Shown: piece by piece, positions 50,101 to 52,392 of the stretch
Position numbering within the stretch: position 1 is the first letter of the stretch
Layout of the letters: the number at the start of each line of letters is the position of its first letter
Assembly (NCBI GenBank): GCA_036362985.1
Contig: JAYGXS010000004.1
Location: forward strand, 26,096,633-26,160,632
Direction: 5' to 3'
Origin: Ligula intestinalis
Taxonomy: Eukaryota > Platyhelminthes > Cestoda > Diphyllobothriidea > Diphyllobothriidae
Length of the DNA stretch: 64,000 bases
Notes under the pieces: model-generated
What the model was told of the DNA's origin: nothing
What the model saw: the letters and a program-made list of their open reading frames with translations, nothing else
Database searches by the model: none
Translations under genes and position numbers: made by a program

Positions 50101-52392
50101 TGTTGACTCTCCAACTTTTTCTCAAGGACGAAACAATTATGTCAGTTTCTGTGACTATACTGGAGTCGGGTAACTGCGACTAACGATGGCTAATGAGCCA
50201 GAAATACGCGTGTCTCGCAGTCCTAACGTTTGCCGGTAATACATTAGCTCTAAGCAGTGTTTGTTCTTAGAGCACTACAATCATCAGTTCAGAAATCCCA
50301 AGTTAATTGTAAAAGAAAAAAGGCACCTTTAGGAGGAATTGATTGTGCATACGACTTCCAGTTGCTGTCTCAGGTGGCATTGGCCACTGGCGAAGCCAGG
50401 GCTAGTGTTGAGTGAGGTGTGATGATGGCCACTGCTTTTACAGGATTGTGAACAAGTGGTTCGCCATTCATGTGTTACTTTTGCCGAAGGGTGTCGCGTG
50501 TTGAGGCCGCTTGCTGCGTGGCCTCGGCTTCACGTGTTCAGGTGGCTCTTGAGAGACCGCGACTAGTTGAGCATGCACGTGCACGCGCCTGTGTGCACAC
50601 TTGTGTGCGTGAGTGAATATCGGTCAAGTGGTCTTCAGGTCAGCGGGTGGAAAAACAGCCGCCCGCAAAGGCGCAGGCCGTTGACGCAGCGATCAGTGCA
50701 AGGAGGAACAGCATTTCTGGCTGTCCGCCACAGTCTTGAACGCCAACTCAGCAAAGTTTGCTGAACTCTCGTCACCTTCACCTTGAGTGTAAATTAGTCA
50801 ATTTTTCAGCGGGAGCGCATTTGTCAGCCCTGATGGGTTGGTCTGGCTTTAGCCTCGATCTCTTATGCAGAAATCTCCTCCTTTAAGGACATGTGTCCTT
50901 CTTTGCTCATTTACAGTGCACTCCTTCTCCATGAGCCTTCAATAAATTTAATCTACCGATGAATCCTCGTGCCTAATGTTAGCGCAGACGCCAACATTTC
51001 CGGCAGAGATCGGTGCTGGCCGGTCCCTGCACGTATAAATAGGAAAAACGACATCCAGAGAATAAGATTTCAGAAGGAATGAGTTCGTCTGGCAAGATAA
51101 CAAACTTTATTGGGTAGCTTTTTGGCGCTGGTTCTCTAGGTCGTCGTCACACCTGCATTGAATGTGCTAAATATTACAAATATTAAATGTTACTAAAAAT
51201 AAGAATGACTTAGTCATCCCTGTCAATGAGCCACCCCTGTGCAGTAAACGTGCGAAACAGTTAAGCTTTTAAACACGTCGGAAAAAATCGATATAACCTA
51301 TTCCCTCCTGATAATAAGCCCTCACTTTGGTGTGACATCTCATCCTTGTTGGCTGTCTCCTTTTTAGTTTTTCCTCTAAATTGTAATACACGTCGTCCAT
51401 TTCAATGTGTCAATGAATGTGCGAGACGTCGGAGTGTATGGCTTTTGAAATGTCTTAGATAGGCAGAAACCAACACTATGGGTTTTTCCTGAGACACATT
51501 TTTGCTCAATTACCGATCTATACATGGCATATTTGGACGAGTGAGCTGGCCTCTGCTGCTAAACGATATTCATGTATACGTGCAGACGATATTAATCATC
51601 TTTTACCACAGTACAAGGTGTTTGGGGTGTTGCATTTAATGTAGTAGACGACTTTTTTCTTTGACCAACTAGCTAACCCTACCCTTTAGATTGTACAGGT
51701 TATTGCGCAGTGTAGTCTTCGGTTTGTGCGCCACATGTATTTGGTGCTTCCTCAGACGTCTTTCAAGAGGCTCGGACACGTTTTTATCGTACGGAAGTGT
51801 TCGCCAGTTTTTTGGTCCAACGGCCGGGTCAGAACAATCTTGTACCTTGTCTTTTTTAAAACTCCTGTGGCCTCGTGCATCGAAGTAGAAAATTTAAAGA
51901 CTACCCTTTTCTGTAAATTCAACTACTAACATATTGAGATCTTGATCGGTCTATTGAATTGAAAAAGGATGGATCATTTGCCTCTGCGTTTTGTCTACCT
52001 TGCAAATTGTGTCCAAACGTGCACGAGCTAAAAGTTGTGCGTAGATGGGGTTAAATTACTCAGCCTCCATTTGCGCTGCGAAGTTTAAATGTGATGCTTA
52101 TTTGGACGTTTCGCTGCGCCTTAGCTTTTCATCGAGTGGCGAATAAGTCATGGCATTTCTAGATGTCGCATTCGAACTAGCTGGATAATCATACGCGTTC
52201 CAGTTCTCGGTAATGACTGTTTCCATTCATATCAAACCCTTACTCAGGGTGTCATCTTCGCGTAAATTATCCGCTGTATTATCCTCTTTCTCTGTCCTCC
52301 TCTAGCGTGCATTTCGGATGACTAGAGCTGAGTTCGCTCTACTGCCGCTGTGGAAGAAACTAAACTTGAAGCGAACTCTGGATCTCTTTTAG
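4936..52392 (+). CDS. SVIL: supervillin-like gene, C-terminal 1130 codons in 17 exons (5' end not in window)
   Basis: Overview of the exons listed separately. Supervillin is an actin- and myosin-II-associated, membrane-peripheral scaffold of the villin/gelsolin superfamily. It organises cortical actin and costamere-like structures. In the joined product, residues 1-195 are linker, 196-300 the first gelsolin-like repeat, 299-454 the second, 455-605 the third, 606-773 the fourth, 774-1050 the fifth, and about 1070-1130 the villin headpiece. Landmarks shared with vertebrate supervillin are [71 protein letters not shown] and YLSDEDFE. Every splice phase agrees and the total length is a multiple of three. 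Features unlike vertebrates are an insert of about 125 residues after WWPE and an altered headpiece tail. Upstream exons are presumably outside the window. Confidence 0.93.
6095..6340 (-). repeat. SINE-like repeat family B, reversed copy
   Basis: The block runs from CTCTGCCTTGGGGTTCATTC, through CAGCAGCCACACAGCGGCTAG, to TATCAGCCAGTCATACCGAT and a degenerate reversed box B (GGCTCTAACTCGCGACC). The same order occurs at 31.1-31.4 kb, where the tRNA-like promoter boxes are better preserved. The reverse strand is the sense of the element. The family is a tRNA-derived SINE by inference. Confidence 0.65.
6890..7610 (+). repeat. AT-rich dispersed repeat family F
   Basis: It contains GACACGCCAGGATGCCGG followed by TTTTTGAATGAGCTT. 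This box recurs as TCACGTCAGGCTGGTGG at 27.2 kb, TCATGTCAGGCTGCCGG at 37.1 kb and TCATGTCAGGATTCCGG at 38.5 kb, each followed by TTTGAATGAG or TTTGGACGAAC. Flanking AT-rich sequence is loosely alike over several hundred bases. No coding capacity is visible. The borders are approximate. Confidence 0.5.
7640..7870. repeat. AT-rich fold-back (TTTAGTT / AACTAAA arms)
   Basis: The left part is rich in TTTAGTTTGATTAG-type words. The right part is rich in the complement (GAGTTAAACTAAAC, CTAAACTAAACTAA), so the two halves can pair. There is no open frame. It is low-complexity inverted-repeat DNA within intron 1. Confidence 0.6.
8119..8354 (+). CDS. SVIL: SVIL exon 2 (basic linker)
   Basis: The acceptor is CTCTACAG and the donor CAG|GTAGGT. 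Its first base completes the split codon of exon 1, and it leaves one base (phase 1). The 78 residues include [20 protein letters not shown] and DEYEEVRRQ, a basic stretch then a charged helix, then a Ser/Thr/Pro-rich tail. Vertebrate supervillin has a comparable SRP..S..KNP.R.L..R.D.R.EY.E segment just ahead of its ALAGLAS motif, so order and spacing agree. Confidence 0.82.
8400..8640 (+). repeat. GAT/GGT-rich low-complexity tract
   Basis: Degenerate runs of GATAAGGATAAAGATGAGG, GATGATAACCACGATTATG and GATGATGGTGGTGGTAATG types follow the exon 2 donor closely. They read as acidic or Asp/Gly-rich peptides in several frames. I find no conserved residue or splice signal, so I take this as decayed microsatellite. 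Confidence 0.5.
9370..9630 (+). repeat. repeat family A, full-looking copy
   Basis: It contains ATTCGGGTTGCGCTTC, AAAAAATGCCGAGCATGGG, GCTAGCCACCTGCTCCGATC, CTTCCGGTCTCTTGG, and finally GTAGATACAGCGAAAGTCT. The same succession appears at 3.1 and 34.8 kb. I use this copy as the reference for the family. It is about 250 bp with no tRNA-like boxes. Confidence 0.65.
9721..9860 (+). repeat. small inverted-repeat element (family E) with telomere-like interior
   Basis: Terminal inverted repeats AATTCCAGAAAA (9726-9737) and TTTTTCTGGAATT flank about 105 bp made of degenerate CCTAAC-type words (ATCCTAACTTTAACACTAGC). Two other copies (37.6 and 47.15 kb) have the same ends and the same kind of interior. 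It looks like a MITE-type non-autonomous element. Confidence 0.6.
10695..10874 (+). CDS. SVIL: SVIL exon 3 (ALAGLAS segment, entry to gelsolin-like region)
   Basis: The acceptor is TTCGCAG and the donor AAGG|GTAAGC. It is phase 1 at both ends, so skipping it would keep the frame. It encodes [20 protein letters not shown] and ends MLLHVKG. In vertebrate supervillin the ALAGLAS-EDFS motif also sits just before the MLLQIKGRRHVQ start of the first gelsolin-like repeat. The joint with exon 4 rebuilds KGRRHVQ exactly. Confidence 0.92.
11340..11540. repeat. fold-back pair of hammerhead-like repeat units
   Basis: The left arm (about 11353-11425) is the reverse complement of the right arm (about 11455-11535). 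Each arm carries, in its own sense, ATCCGYGACGGATGTC, GAAA, then GTCAGGC, AAATAAAAGTATTGT and a GAGTCGTC end. The spacer includes CCCCTTTCTGCTAATGTTT. The arms meet with their ribozyme-like cores toward the centre. There is no coding sequence. Confidence 0.7.
11915..12065. repeat. fold-back pair, divergent hammerhead-like subfamily
   Basis: The left arm has AGATCGAGAATTGTATTATT then CTGGGCTTTCC. The right arm has CGAAAGCTCAGAATAATAAA then TTTTCGACTCATTGATCGCG. They are near reverse complements about 45 bp apart. The right arm aligns with the main family (GAAAC-GTCAG-GCGAATAAAAG...CAGCGATCGAG) with GAAAGCTC at the core. TTGATGATGACC lies at the expected CTGATGA position. Confidence 0.55.
12240..12548 (+). 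CDS. SVIL: SVIL exon 4 (gelsolin-like repeat 1)
   Basis: The acceptor is CTCACAG and the donor ATG|GTACGG, phase 1 at both ends. The 103 residues start [20 protein letters not shown] and continue [18 protein letters not shown] and a helix ending FWWALG. This is the gelsolin fold pattern: strand, G-D-xFLL strand, a W-x-G strand, then the long helix. The match to vertebrate supervillin ([30 protein letters not shown]) is close enough to fix the gene identity. A pyrimidine-rich stretch follows the donor. Confidence 0.96.
12549..14363. other. intron 4
   Basis: A 1.8 kb phase-1 intron. Pyrimidine-rich DNA (TTCTTCTTCTTCTC type) follows the donor and short ATTTGATT repeats lie near 13350. A solitary hammerhead-like tail (CGAAAGCTCAGAACAATAAA then a CAATTGATCTGG segment) lies at about 13445-13480. 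I see nothing else of note. Confidence 0.55.
14364..14509 (+). CDS. SVIL: SVIL exon 5 (start of gelsolin-like repeat 2)
   Basis: The acceptor is TTTTCAG and the donor AAG|GTATAT. It goes from phase 1 to phase 0. It encodes [20 protein letters not shown], then a segment ending SLLSSKK. Vertebrate supervillin has a matching stretch of the type E..IIETN.IYR..DD.LVPD..WG...SLL. Here [12 protein letters not shown] is in the same place. Confidence 0.93.
14644..14665 (+). repeat. poly-G run in intron 5
   Basis: A run of about 13 G residues lies shortly after the exon 5 donor. It could form G-quadruplex or similar structure on the transcript. Its length may be unreliable in assembly. Confidence 0.6.
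14920..15170 (-). repeat. SINE-like family B, reversed, with a second partial copy
   Basis: First comes the reversed tail and head region (TTATCAGCCGGTCACGTCC, then a GGTGTACTAGCCGAGTCACG segment). Next comes the body (TTGCCCCGTTCTACCTTAGG, CTCGAGCTCTACCAGCAACC) that normally precedes it. The order implies the joint of two adjacent copies. Promoter boxes are degenerate. Confidence 0.5.
15200..15960 (+). repeat. AT-rich repeat family F, diverged
   Basis: Sections near 15640-15960 (ACAAGCGACCGGAAAGTCACG; CCACCTAAATAAGCCCTTCC; TTTCCAGAATTTCGGTCC) parallel 27.75-27.95 kb (CAGACGGTTGGAAGG; CCATCTAAGTAAGCCCTCCC; TTTCAGAATTTCAATAAAAG). They also parallel parts of 37.35-37.5 kb. No coding capacity is seen. 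The borders are approximate. Confidence 0.45.
15961..17128. other. remainder of intron 5
   Basis: AT-rich DNA without recognisable repeat, RNA gene or conserved open frame. It leads into the exon 6 acceptor. Confidence 0.5.
17129..17285 (+). CDS. SVIL: SVIL exon 6 (gelsolin-like repeat 2 core)
   Basis: The acceptor is TATTTACAG and the donor GGAG|GTAGGT. It goes from phase 0 to phase 1. It encodes [20 protein letters not shown], then a helix ([12 protein letters not shown]) and NPLNPMGG. The VFDFGSE-Y-W-G strand and the NPL-P loop are hallmarks of this repeat in supervillin. It is among the best matches in the window. Confidence 0.96.
17690..17925 (-). repeat. repeat family A, reversed copy
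   Basis: GCGTTGCATCTTCTTCACTC, CACCTGTGCCCAGTGTCAAG, GACCGGAGATGGGAGACGGG, CAGGTGGCCGGCGCGGCCGG and the ATAGAGGTCACATTG end match the reversed copies at 40.2 and 47.3 kb. The GC-rich composition opens several overlapping frames, none real. Confidence 0.6.
17945..18270 (-). repeat. solo LTR-like element (family G), antisense
   Basis: It starts with TATCGCAGGGGGTTAGG, has TATATTCTGTACAGAAG, a TCTGTGATTGGCTGTTAC box (CCAAT on the minus strand), and ends near AACTAGTCACG. On the minus strand this reads GTGACTAG...AGCCAATCACA...TTAACCCCCTGCGATA. It is shared with copies at 20.7, 22.7, 55.9 and 56.4 kb. The sense is assigned from the 55.9 kb copy, which follows an integrase fragment. Confidence 0.5.
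18271..20655. other. intron 6, unassigned stretch
   Basis: Contains G-runs at 18541 and 19206, a moderately GC-rich zone near 18.9-19.4 kb with several 80-105 codon open frames on both strands, and AT-rich DNA after 19.6 kb. I recognise none of the frames as a protein family and no splice-consistent exon. Confidence 0.4.
20656..21115 (-). repeat. solo LTR-like element (family G), antisense
   Basis: The start is GACTATCACAGGGGGTTAAG. It then has TATTTTGTACACAGAGGAGC, a short GAGAGAGAGAG tract, AATTGTGATTGGCTGATCC (reverse CCAAT) and CGAGCTAGTCACAACG at the end. The order matches the other family G copies. Minus-strand sense is inferred. Confidence 0.5.
21260..21370 (+). repeat. tRNA-like SINE head, decayed (family C)
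   Basis: TGACTCAGATGGTTAGAGCG resembles a tRNA box A, and CTTTCGAATCC lies about 60 bp later as box B. The acceptor-stem ends do not pair, so this is not a functional tRNA. Similar heads are at 23.1 and 31.9 kb. Confidence 0.5.
21817..21980 (+). CDS. SVIL: SVIL exon 7 (end of repeat 2)
   Basis: The acceptor is CTCTGTAG. An alternative AG six bases downstream (CCTTAG) keeps the same phase and would drop two residues. The donor is GAG|GTTCGT. It goes from phase 1 to phase 0. It encodes [20 protein letters not shown], then [10 protein letters not shown] and a basic GRKKSSE end. Vertebrate supervillin has the equivalent GRP.W...GRLTE..ETILFKEKFLDW. The weak donor and the 14.2 kb intron after it are worth noting. 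Confidence 0.94.
22690..23095 (-). repeat. LTR-like element (family G), antisense, divergent
   Basis: It shares CACCTGTGATTGGCTAGCCC (reverse CCAAT), a TGTTTATTGTGGACGGGAAG box and the GC-rich middle with the other family G copies. The ends are less clear. It is directly followed by a tRNA-like head. Confidence 0.4.
23100..23190 (+). repeat. tRNA-like SINE head with intact box A and box B (family C)
   Basis: CCTAGTAGCTCAGTGGGCTA contains a perfect tRNA box A (TAGCTCAGTGG). GGGTTCGAACCCC about 60 bp later is a perfect box B. The acceptor ends cannot form a seven-base stem and the anticodon arm is longer than a tRNA's, so it is a tRNA-derived element or pseudogene. The internal polymerase III promoter looks usable. 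Confidence 0.65.
23390..23720 (+). repeat. CA/TG-rich and C-run tract
   Basis: Alternating purine-pyrimidine words (GCATGCATGCGTGCGTGCGC), two runs of eight to nine C residues, and ACACACACACATATATACAC. It is simple-sequence DNA. The 94-codon frame across it is composition-driven. Confidence 0.55.
26524..26686 (+). repeat. tandem 55-bp duplication with 50-bp filler
   Basis: The stretch beginning TTCCGAATAGCGCTCTTCC and ending CTACTATTCAGATG occurs twice without visible difference (from 26526 and from 26630). Between them lies a 50-bp block that also occurs, identical, at 27422-27471. Confidence 0.9.
26920..27020 (+). repeat. SINE-like family B, 3' part
   Basis: GGTATGGCTGACTGATGACG, then CGCTAAGCCAAAAATCGCAG and GTCTCGGTTTCCCTTG match the conserved 3' part of family B (compare 48.6 and 48.9 kb). 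The head is lost or diverged. Confidence 0.55.
27160..27960 (+). repeat. AT-rich repeat family F with embedded 50-bp block
   Basis: TCACGTCAGGCTGGTGGC followed by TTTTGAACGAGCTTC marks the family. Further matches to the 15.2 and 37.1 kb copies lie near 27.7-27.9 kb. The 50-bp block at 27422-27471 includes a perfect hairpin (GACTGAAT, AAA, ATTCAGTC) and is the presumed source of the filler at 26.58 kb. A 62-codon open frame here lacks motifs. Confidence 0.5.
28800..28900 (+). repeat. hammerhead-like repeat unit with strong helix II
   Basis: GGATTCC, CGAC, GGAATCC form a seven-base-pair stem directly followed by GAAAC and GTCAG, then the family tail with TTCCAGTGATCGCATC and TTCTTC. The expected CTGATGA is altered to a CTATGAC-like sequence, so this copy is probably inactive. 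Confidence 0.55.
30173..30260 (+). repeat. (CTT)n microsatellite grading into (CCT)n
   Basis: About 25 uninterrupted CTT units followed by four to five CCT units. Poly-Leu, poly-Ser and poly-Lys frames across it are artefacts. Such tracts also end hammerhead-like units at 28.9 and 42.8 kb, so it may have grown from such a tail. Confidence 0.9.
31125..31440 (-). repeat. SINE-like family B, most complete copy, reversed
   Basis: On the minus strand the head reads CGTGGCTGAATGGTTGGC (box A-like TGGCTGAATGG). It continues to GCCGCGGGTTCGAGCC (box B GGTTCGAGCC), then GGTATGGCTGGCTGATGAC, CAAGGGAGACTAG read from the plus strand, and a body with CTCTGCCTTGGGGCTCATTC. The box spacing is tRNA-like. 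I take it as a tRNA-derived SINE of about 300 bp. Confidence 0.7.
31915..32050 (+). repeat. tRNA-like SINE head, decayed (family C)
   Basis: GCTGGCTCAGTTGGTCAGTT resembles box A, with an insertion before a weak box B-like CCCTCGGATTCTC. It is similar in kind to 21.3 and 23.1 kb. Confidence 0.4.
33386..33416. other. GC-rich hairpin
   Basis: CCCCGGCCAGGTT and AACCGGCCGGGG pair over 12 bp with one bulged A and a six-base loop. It sits in otherwise AT-rich intron 7 DNA with no nearby gene end. Confidence 0.75.
33917..33950 (+). repeat. short tandem repeat of CCTGTCCTGC
   Basis: About three copies of a ten-base unit. Confidence 0.8.
34790..35110 (+). repeat. repeat family A
   Basis: TTATTCGGGTTGGACTCCC, AACGCTGAACAAG, GCCAGCAACCTGCTCCCGAT, CCTCCGGTCTTCTTGG, GTAGATGCAACGCAAGTCT and a GAACACATAGTGAACC end follow the family order. 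It resembles the 9.4 kb copy. Confidence 0.6.
35563..35814 (-). pseudogene. 3' end of an RTE-like LINE
   Basis: The minus strand encodes [20 protein letters not shown], then [16 protein letters not shown] and HAW. A G-Q-L-K-T-W-x-D-x-V-x-D box, then a WRRDW-type stretch, is typical of the last residues of RTE-type non-LTR retrotransposon ORFs. Only the terminal part is present, followed by an ACAAGTACAAG-type tail. A related truncated piece is at 49.7 kb. Confidence 0.6.
36187..36487 (+). CDS. SVIL: SVIL exon 8 (gelsolin-like repeat 3)
   Basis: The acceptor is CTTCAAG, chosen because it keeps phase 0 with exon 7. The upstream CTTCAG at 36131 does not. The donor is ACA|GTAAGT, phase 1. It encodes [50 protein letters not shown] and [20 protein letters not shown]. 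Vertebrate supervillin has the corresponding VGRGYG.., SVDVWHI.EFDYSRLPKQS and GQFHEGDAYVVKWKF. Confidence 0.92.
36601..36752 (+). CDS. SVIL: SVIL exon 9 (repeat 3, FFWQG strand)
   Basis: Reached by a short intron of 113 bp with acceptor CATTTTAG. The donor is CAG|GTATGA. It goes from phase 1 to phase 0. It encodes [20 protein letters not shown], then [14 protein letters not shown], nearly the vertebrate KCVYFFWQGRHS and [12 protein letters not shown]. Confidence 0.96.
36839..36970 (+). CDS. SVIL: SVIL exon 10 (EGKEPP segment)
   Basis: Reached by an intron of only 86 bp. The acceptor is GGTTTCAG and the donor ATA|GTAGGC. It is phase 0 at both ends, so it can be skipped in frame. It encodes [20 protein letters not shown] and IIHDGF, matching the supervillin QV.QGKEPPCFL..F.GGM.VH.G. 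Confidence 0.95.
37030..37540 (+). repeat. AT-rich repeat family F
   Basis: TGGTCATGTCAGGCTGCCGG then CTTTGAATGAGTTCC, followed by blocks resembling the 15.2 and 27.2 kb copies (AGCTGGAAAGTCACGC; TTTCAGAATTTCAATAAGG). It fills most of intron 10 upstream of the family E element. Confidence 0.5.
37595..37765 (+). repeat. small inverted-repeat element (family E)
   Basis: The ends are AATTCCAGGAA and TTCCTTGGAATT. The interior has GTCCTAACTCTTAAACTAGC, a CCCTTACCC segment and CTAACCTTG, i.e. degenerate CCTAA-type words. Same architecture as at 9.7 and 47.15 kb. Confidence 0.6.
38002..38225 (+). CDS. SVIL: SVIL exon 11 (gelsolin-like repeat 4)
   Basis: The acceptor is CCCTTTAG and the donor AG|GTGAGT. 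It goes from phase 0 to phase 2. It encodes [46 protein letters not shown] and a helix ending VIQRLQE. The FFVRGE..E..LLEV and SLRSR motifs match the vertebrate YCVRGE..VEGNLLEV and SSLRSR. The usual YLWHG strand is here CWLWVG. Confidence 0.95.
38440..38600 (+). repeat. repeat family F fragment
   Basis: GTCATGTCAGGATTCCGG followed by CTTTTGGACGAACTTC, with the AT-rich lead-in shared with 27.2 and 37.1 kb. It breaks off before the SINE-like palindrome downstream. Confidence 0.5.
38690..38935. repeat. palindromic pair of SINE-like family B heads
   Basis: A reversed copy (CAAGGGAGACTAGG, then a CCAGGTGGTGTCACACCC segment, reversed box B and box A) meets a forward partial copy. A 30-bp stretch from CCAGGTGGTG to CGAACT at 38774-38803 recurs as its exact reverse complement at about 38859-38888. 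The forward part continues into GACGGTTAATAAGCC. Confidence 0.75.
39800..39948 (+). CDS. SVIL: SVIL exon 12 (linker between repeats 4 and 5)
   Basis: The acceptor is GTCCTAG and the donor AAG|GTAACC. It goes from phase 2 to phase 1. It encodes [20 protein letters not shown] and a Cys-containing end ([12 protein letters not shown]). It was not a long open frame in the upstream direction; I placed it from splice phase plus the vertebrate equivalent starting CPLEAG and containing a VTIHEC..G segment. The in-frame continuation on both sides supports it. Confidence 0.87.
40120..40300 (-). repeat. repeat family A, reversed copy
   Basis: TTGCGCTGCATCTACCGCAC, CTCACCTGTCTCGGTCCGG, then GAGACCGGCAGGCGG parallel the reversed copies at 4.5 and 17.8 kb. 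Confidence 0.55.
40305..40445 (-). repeat. repeat family H
   Basis: AAGAAGGAACCATTGCAACC then TGACTTTCAGTCC and GTCAGTCGGCAACCTCCC, which is the reverse of the block at 56.87-57.0 kb. Confidence 0.5.
40569..41417 (+). pseudogene. 3' part of a Jockey/R1-like LINE ORF, two in-frame stops
   Basis: One continuous frame of about 280 codons is interrupted only by TAG (40932-40934) and TGA (41118-41120). It encodes [48 protein letters not shown], and near the end [14 protein letters not shown] and [17 protein letters not shown]. The Y-A-x-P-I-W-SP helix, LQ..QN.ALR..TGC and the final Cys/His box are the usual C-terminal region after the reverse transcriptase in Jockey-superfamily elements. The absence of frameshifts suggests fairly recent decay. 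Confidence 0.7.
41418..41500 (-). repeat. repeat family H fragment
   Basis: GAGCCATTGCAGCCTGACTC, then CACTCGGCCACTCCG. It matches the reversed copies at 2.6 and 40.3 kb and directly abuts the end of the LINE pseudogene. Confidence 0.45.
42530..42850. repeat. hammerhead-like cluster: one partial unit plus a fold-back pair, ending in (TTC)n
   Basis: First comes a minus-strand partial unit (TCGATCGCTGGGACGATACT, then a CCCGACGTTTTGAGATCC segment). A fold-back pair follows: left arm 42625-42700 minus, right arm 42740-42810 plus. Each arm has ATCCGCGACGG and GAAA followed by GTCAG in its own sense. The spacer has TACCCGTTTCTGCTACTGTT, as at 11.4 kb. The right arm carries an intact CTGATGA at 42741-42747 and runs into a TTC microsatellite. 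Confidence 0.7.
43890..44108 (+). CDS. SVIL: SVIL exon 13 (start of gelsolin-like repeat 5)
   Basis: The acceptor is CTCGTTTAG and the donor CCGG|GTAAGC. It is phase 1 at both ends. It encodes [20 protein letters not shown], a Pro-rich middle ([13 protein letters not shown]) and [15 protein letters not shown]. It corresponds to the vertebrate segment between the repeat 4 helix and the ALFLVDN strand, which also has a PSVVSSMPFLQEDLY-like approach. Conservation is modest. Confidence 0.9.
44385..44462 (+). repeat. hammerhead-like repeat unit, single copy
   Basis: CTGATGA at 44382-44388, the stem ATCTG-CGA-CGGAT, GAAA, AGTCAG, then ACGAATAAAAGTATTGTCCC and CAGCGATCGAATC plus TTCTTCTC. GTCT before CTGATGA and AGAC after GTC can pair as helix I. 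It lies in the 447-bp intron 13. Confidence 0.65.
44556..45053 (+). CDS. SVIL: SVIL exon 14 (repeat 5 with large Ser/Ala-rich insert)
   Basis: The acceptor is CGCTTTTAG and the donor CGAA|GTGCGT. It is phase 1 at both ends. It opens [20 protein letters not shown], the supervillin signature (vertebrate ALFLVDN..EVYLWQGWWP). It closes with [18 protein letters not shown], which fits the vertebrate RWASDRKSAMETVLQYC helix. Between them lie about 125 residues rich in Ser, Ala, Pro and Gly, including SSSSSGS. Vertebrates have roughly a dozen residues there. The first and last blocks keep the gelsolin fold continuous around the insert. Confidence 0.94.
45540..45840 (+). repeat. interstitial telomere repeat between direct repeats
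   Basis: About six to eight TTAGGG or near-TTAGGG units lie at 45630-45688. They sit between two copies of a block of about 45 bp: AACAAAACTCCACATTTCC with AAGTTTATCGACAGCGATTC at 45543, and AATAAAACTCTACATTTCC with AAGTTTGTCGACAGCAATTC at 45775. The stretch before the array has several TCGAGCTCGA-like words. It is within intron 14. Confidence 0.85.
46206..46318 (+). repeat. (GT)n and (CTC/CTG)n simple repeats before exon 15
   Basis: A GT run, then TCCTCCTCCTCCTCC and CTGCTGCTGCTGCTG immediately ahead of the acceptor. The latter acts as its polypyrimidine-like context. Confidence 0.75.
46329..46441 (+). CDS. SVIL: SVIL exon 15 (AGLEP segment)
   Basis: The acceptor is CTGCTGTAG and the donor CAC|GTAAGT. 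It goes from phase 1 to phase 0. It encodes [20 protein letters not shown] and ends GACYHLH, matching the vertebrate [22 protein letters not shown]. This is the last strand and turn of gelsolin-like repeat 5. Confidence 0.95.
46621..46652 (+). repeat. poly-G run in intron 15
   Basis: A run of about 18 G residues followed by AGGGGGAGGGG. It may form structure, and its length is prone to assembly error. Confidence 0.8.
47140..47275 (-). repeat. small inverted-repeat element (family E), reversed
   Basis: The ends are AATTCTAGGAAA and CTTGGAATT. The interior is GGTTAGGGTTAAGTTTAAGG with GGTTTAGGTTTGCG, degenerate TTAGGG-like words. It is the opposite orientation to 9.7 and 37.6 kb. Confidence 0.6.
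47300..47425 (-). repeat. repeat family A, reversed partial
   Basis: AAAAGGACAGGAGCCGGGG, CACAGGTGGCTGGCGCGAC and CATAGAGGCCACATTAAAC correspond to the reversed copy at 17.8 kb. Confidence 0.6.
47972..48127 (+). CDS. SVIL: SVIL exon 16 (linker helix and first half of headpiece)
   Basis: The acceptor is CTCCTACAG and the donor GAA|GTGAGT. It is phase 0 at both ends. It encodes [20 protein letters not shown], then [20 protein letters not shown]. The latter is the start of a villin headpiece: the variable-region Pro-rich loop then the YLSDEDF helix. The vertebrate equivalent is [21 protein letters not shown]. The intron splits the headpiece just after DEDFE. Confidence 0.96.
48560..48650 (+). 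repeat. SINE-like family B, 3' part
   Basis: GGGTATGACTGGCTGATGAC, GGCTAATAAGCCAGAAATAG, then GTCTCCCTTTGCTTTGTCGG and ATCAACTTCTTCA. It is nearly the same as the copy 300 bp downstream, but it stops before the LINE tail. Confidence 0.7.
48800..48960 (+). repeat. SINE-like family B, with box A/B head, fused to a LINE tail
   Basis: The head has CCGTGGACTAGAGGCAGCG and a box B (GGGTTCAAATCTC). Then come the conserved GACTGGCTGATGACGGC and GTCTCCCTTTGCTTTGTCGG. It passes without a break into coding sequence of a LINE. Confidence 0.7.
48961..49425 (+). pseudogene. CR1/RTE-type LINE 3' end, 5'-truncated
   Basis: The frame encodes [20 protein letters not shown], then FKRRLDMY. This is the terminal block also present at 60.4 kb (KHFFSKRVVGAWNALPQD; FKRKLDRY). 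An untranslated tail of about 290 bp ends in (CTGATA)n at 49403-49425, the same tail as at 61.05 kb. Only the last 55 or so codons remain. Confidence 0.75.
49690..49920 (+). pseudogene. RTE-like LINE 3' end, decayed
   Basis: [20 protein letters not shown] parallels the minus-strand piece at 35.7 kb. The following DNA (TCATTGAGGCCGGCTAGATC, CATGCTCGCAGCC, CAACAAGTA) matches its 3' tail. The frame is interrupted after about 50 codons. Confidence 0.6.
50160..50250 (+). repeat. SINE-like family B, 3' part, diverged
   Basis: ACGATGGCTAATGAGCCAG, then GAAATACGCGTGTCTCGCAG and TTTGCCGGTAATAC align with the family tail. Confidence 0.5.
50251..52305. other. 3' half of intron 16
   Basis: No exon, RNA gene or repeat I can name. 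Open frames are short and motif-free. A pyrimidine-rich stretch (CCTCTTTCTCTGTCCTCC) leads to the final acceptor. Confidence 0.5.
52306..52392 (+). CDS. SVIL: SVIL terminal exon 17 (end of headpiece, stop)
   Basis: The acceptor is TCCTCTAG, in phase 0. It encodes [16 protein letters not shown], then [12 protein letters not shown] and TAG. This is the villin headpiece subdomain. The three core phenylalanines (DEDF, AF, EF), the MTR-x-F turn, PLW, and the terminal LF are all present. The usual KKEKGLF-type tail is KRTLDLF here, so one Lys and the Gly are replaced. This exon was too short to appear as an open frame on its own; I placed it from the headpiece pattern and phase. I find no convincing polyadenylation site nearby. 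Confidence 0.96.
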   Translation, partial: RAFRMTRAEFALLPLWKKLNLKRTLDLF

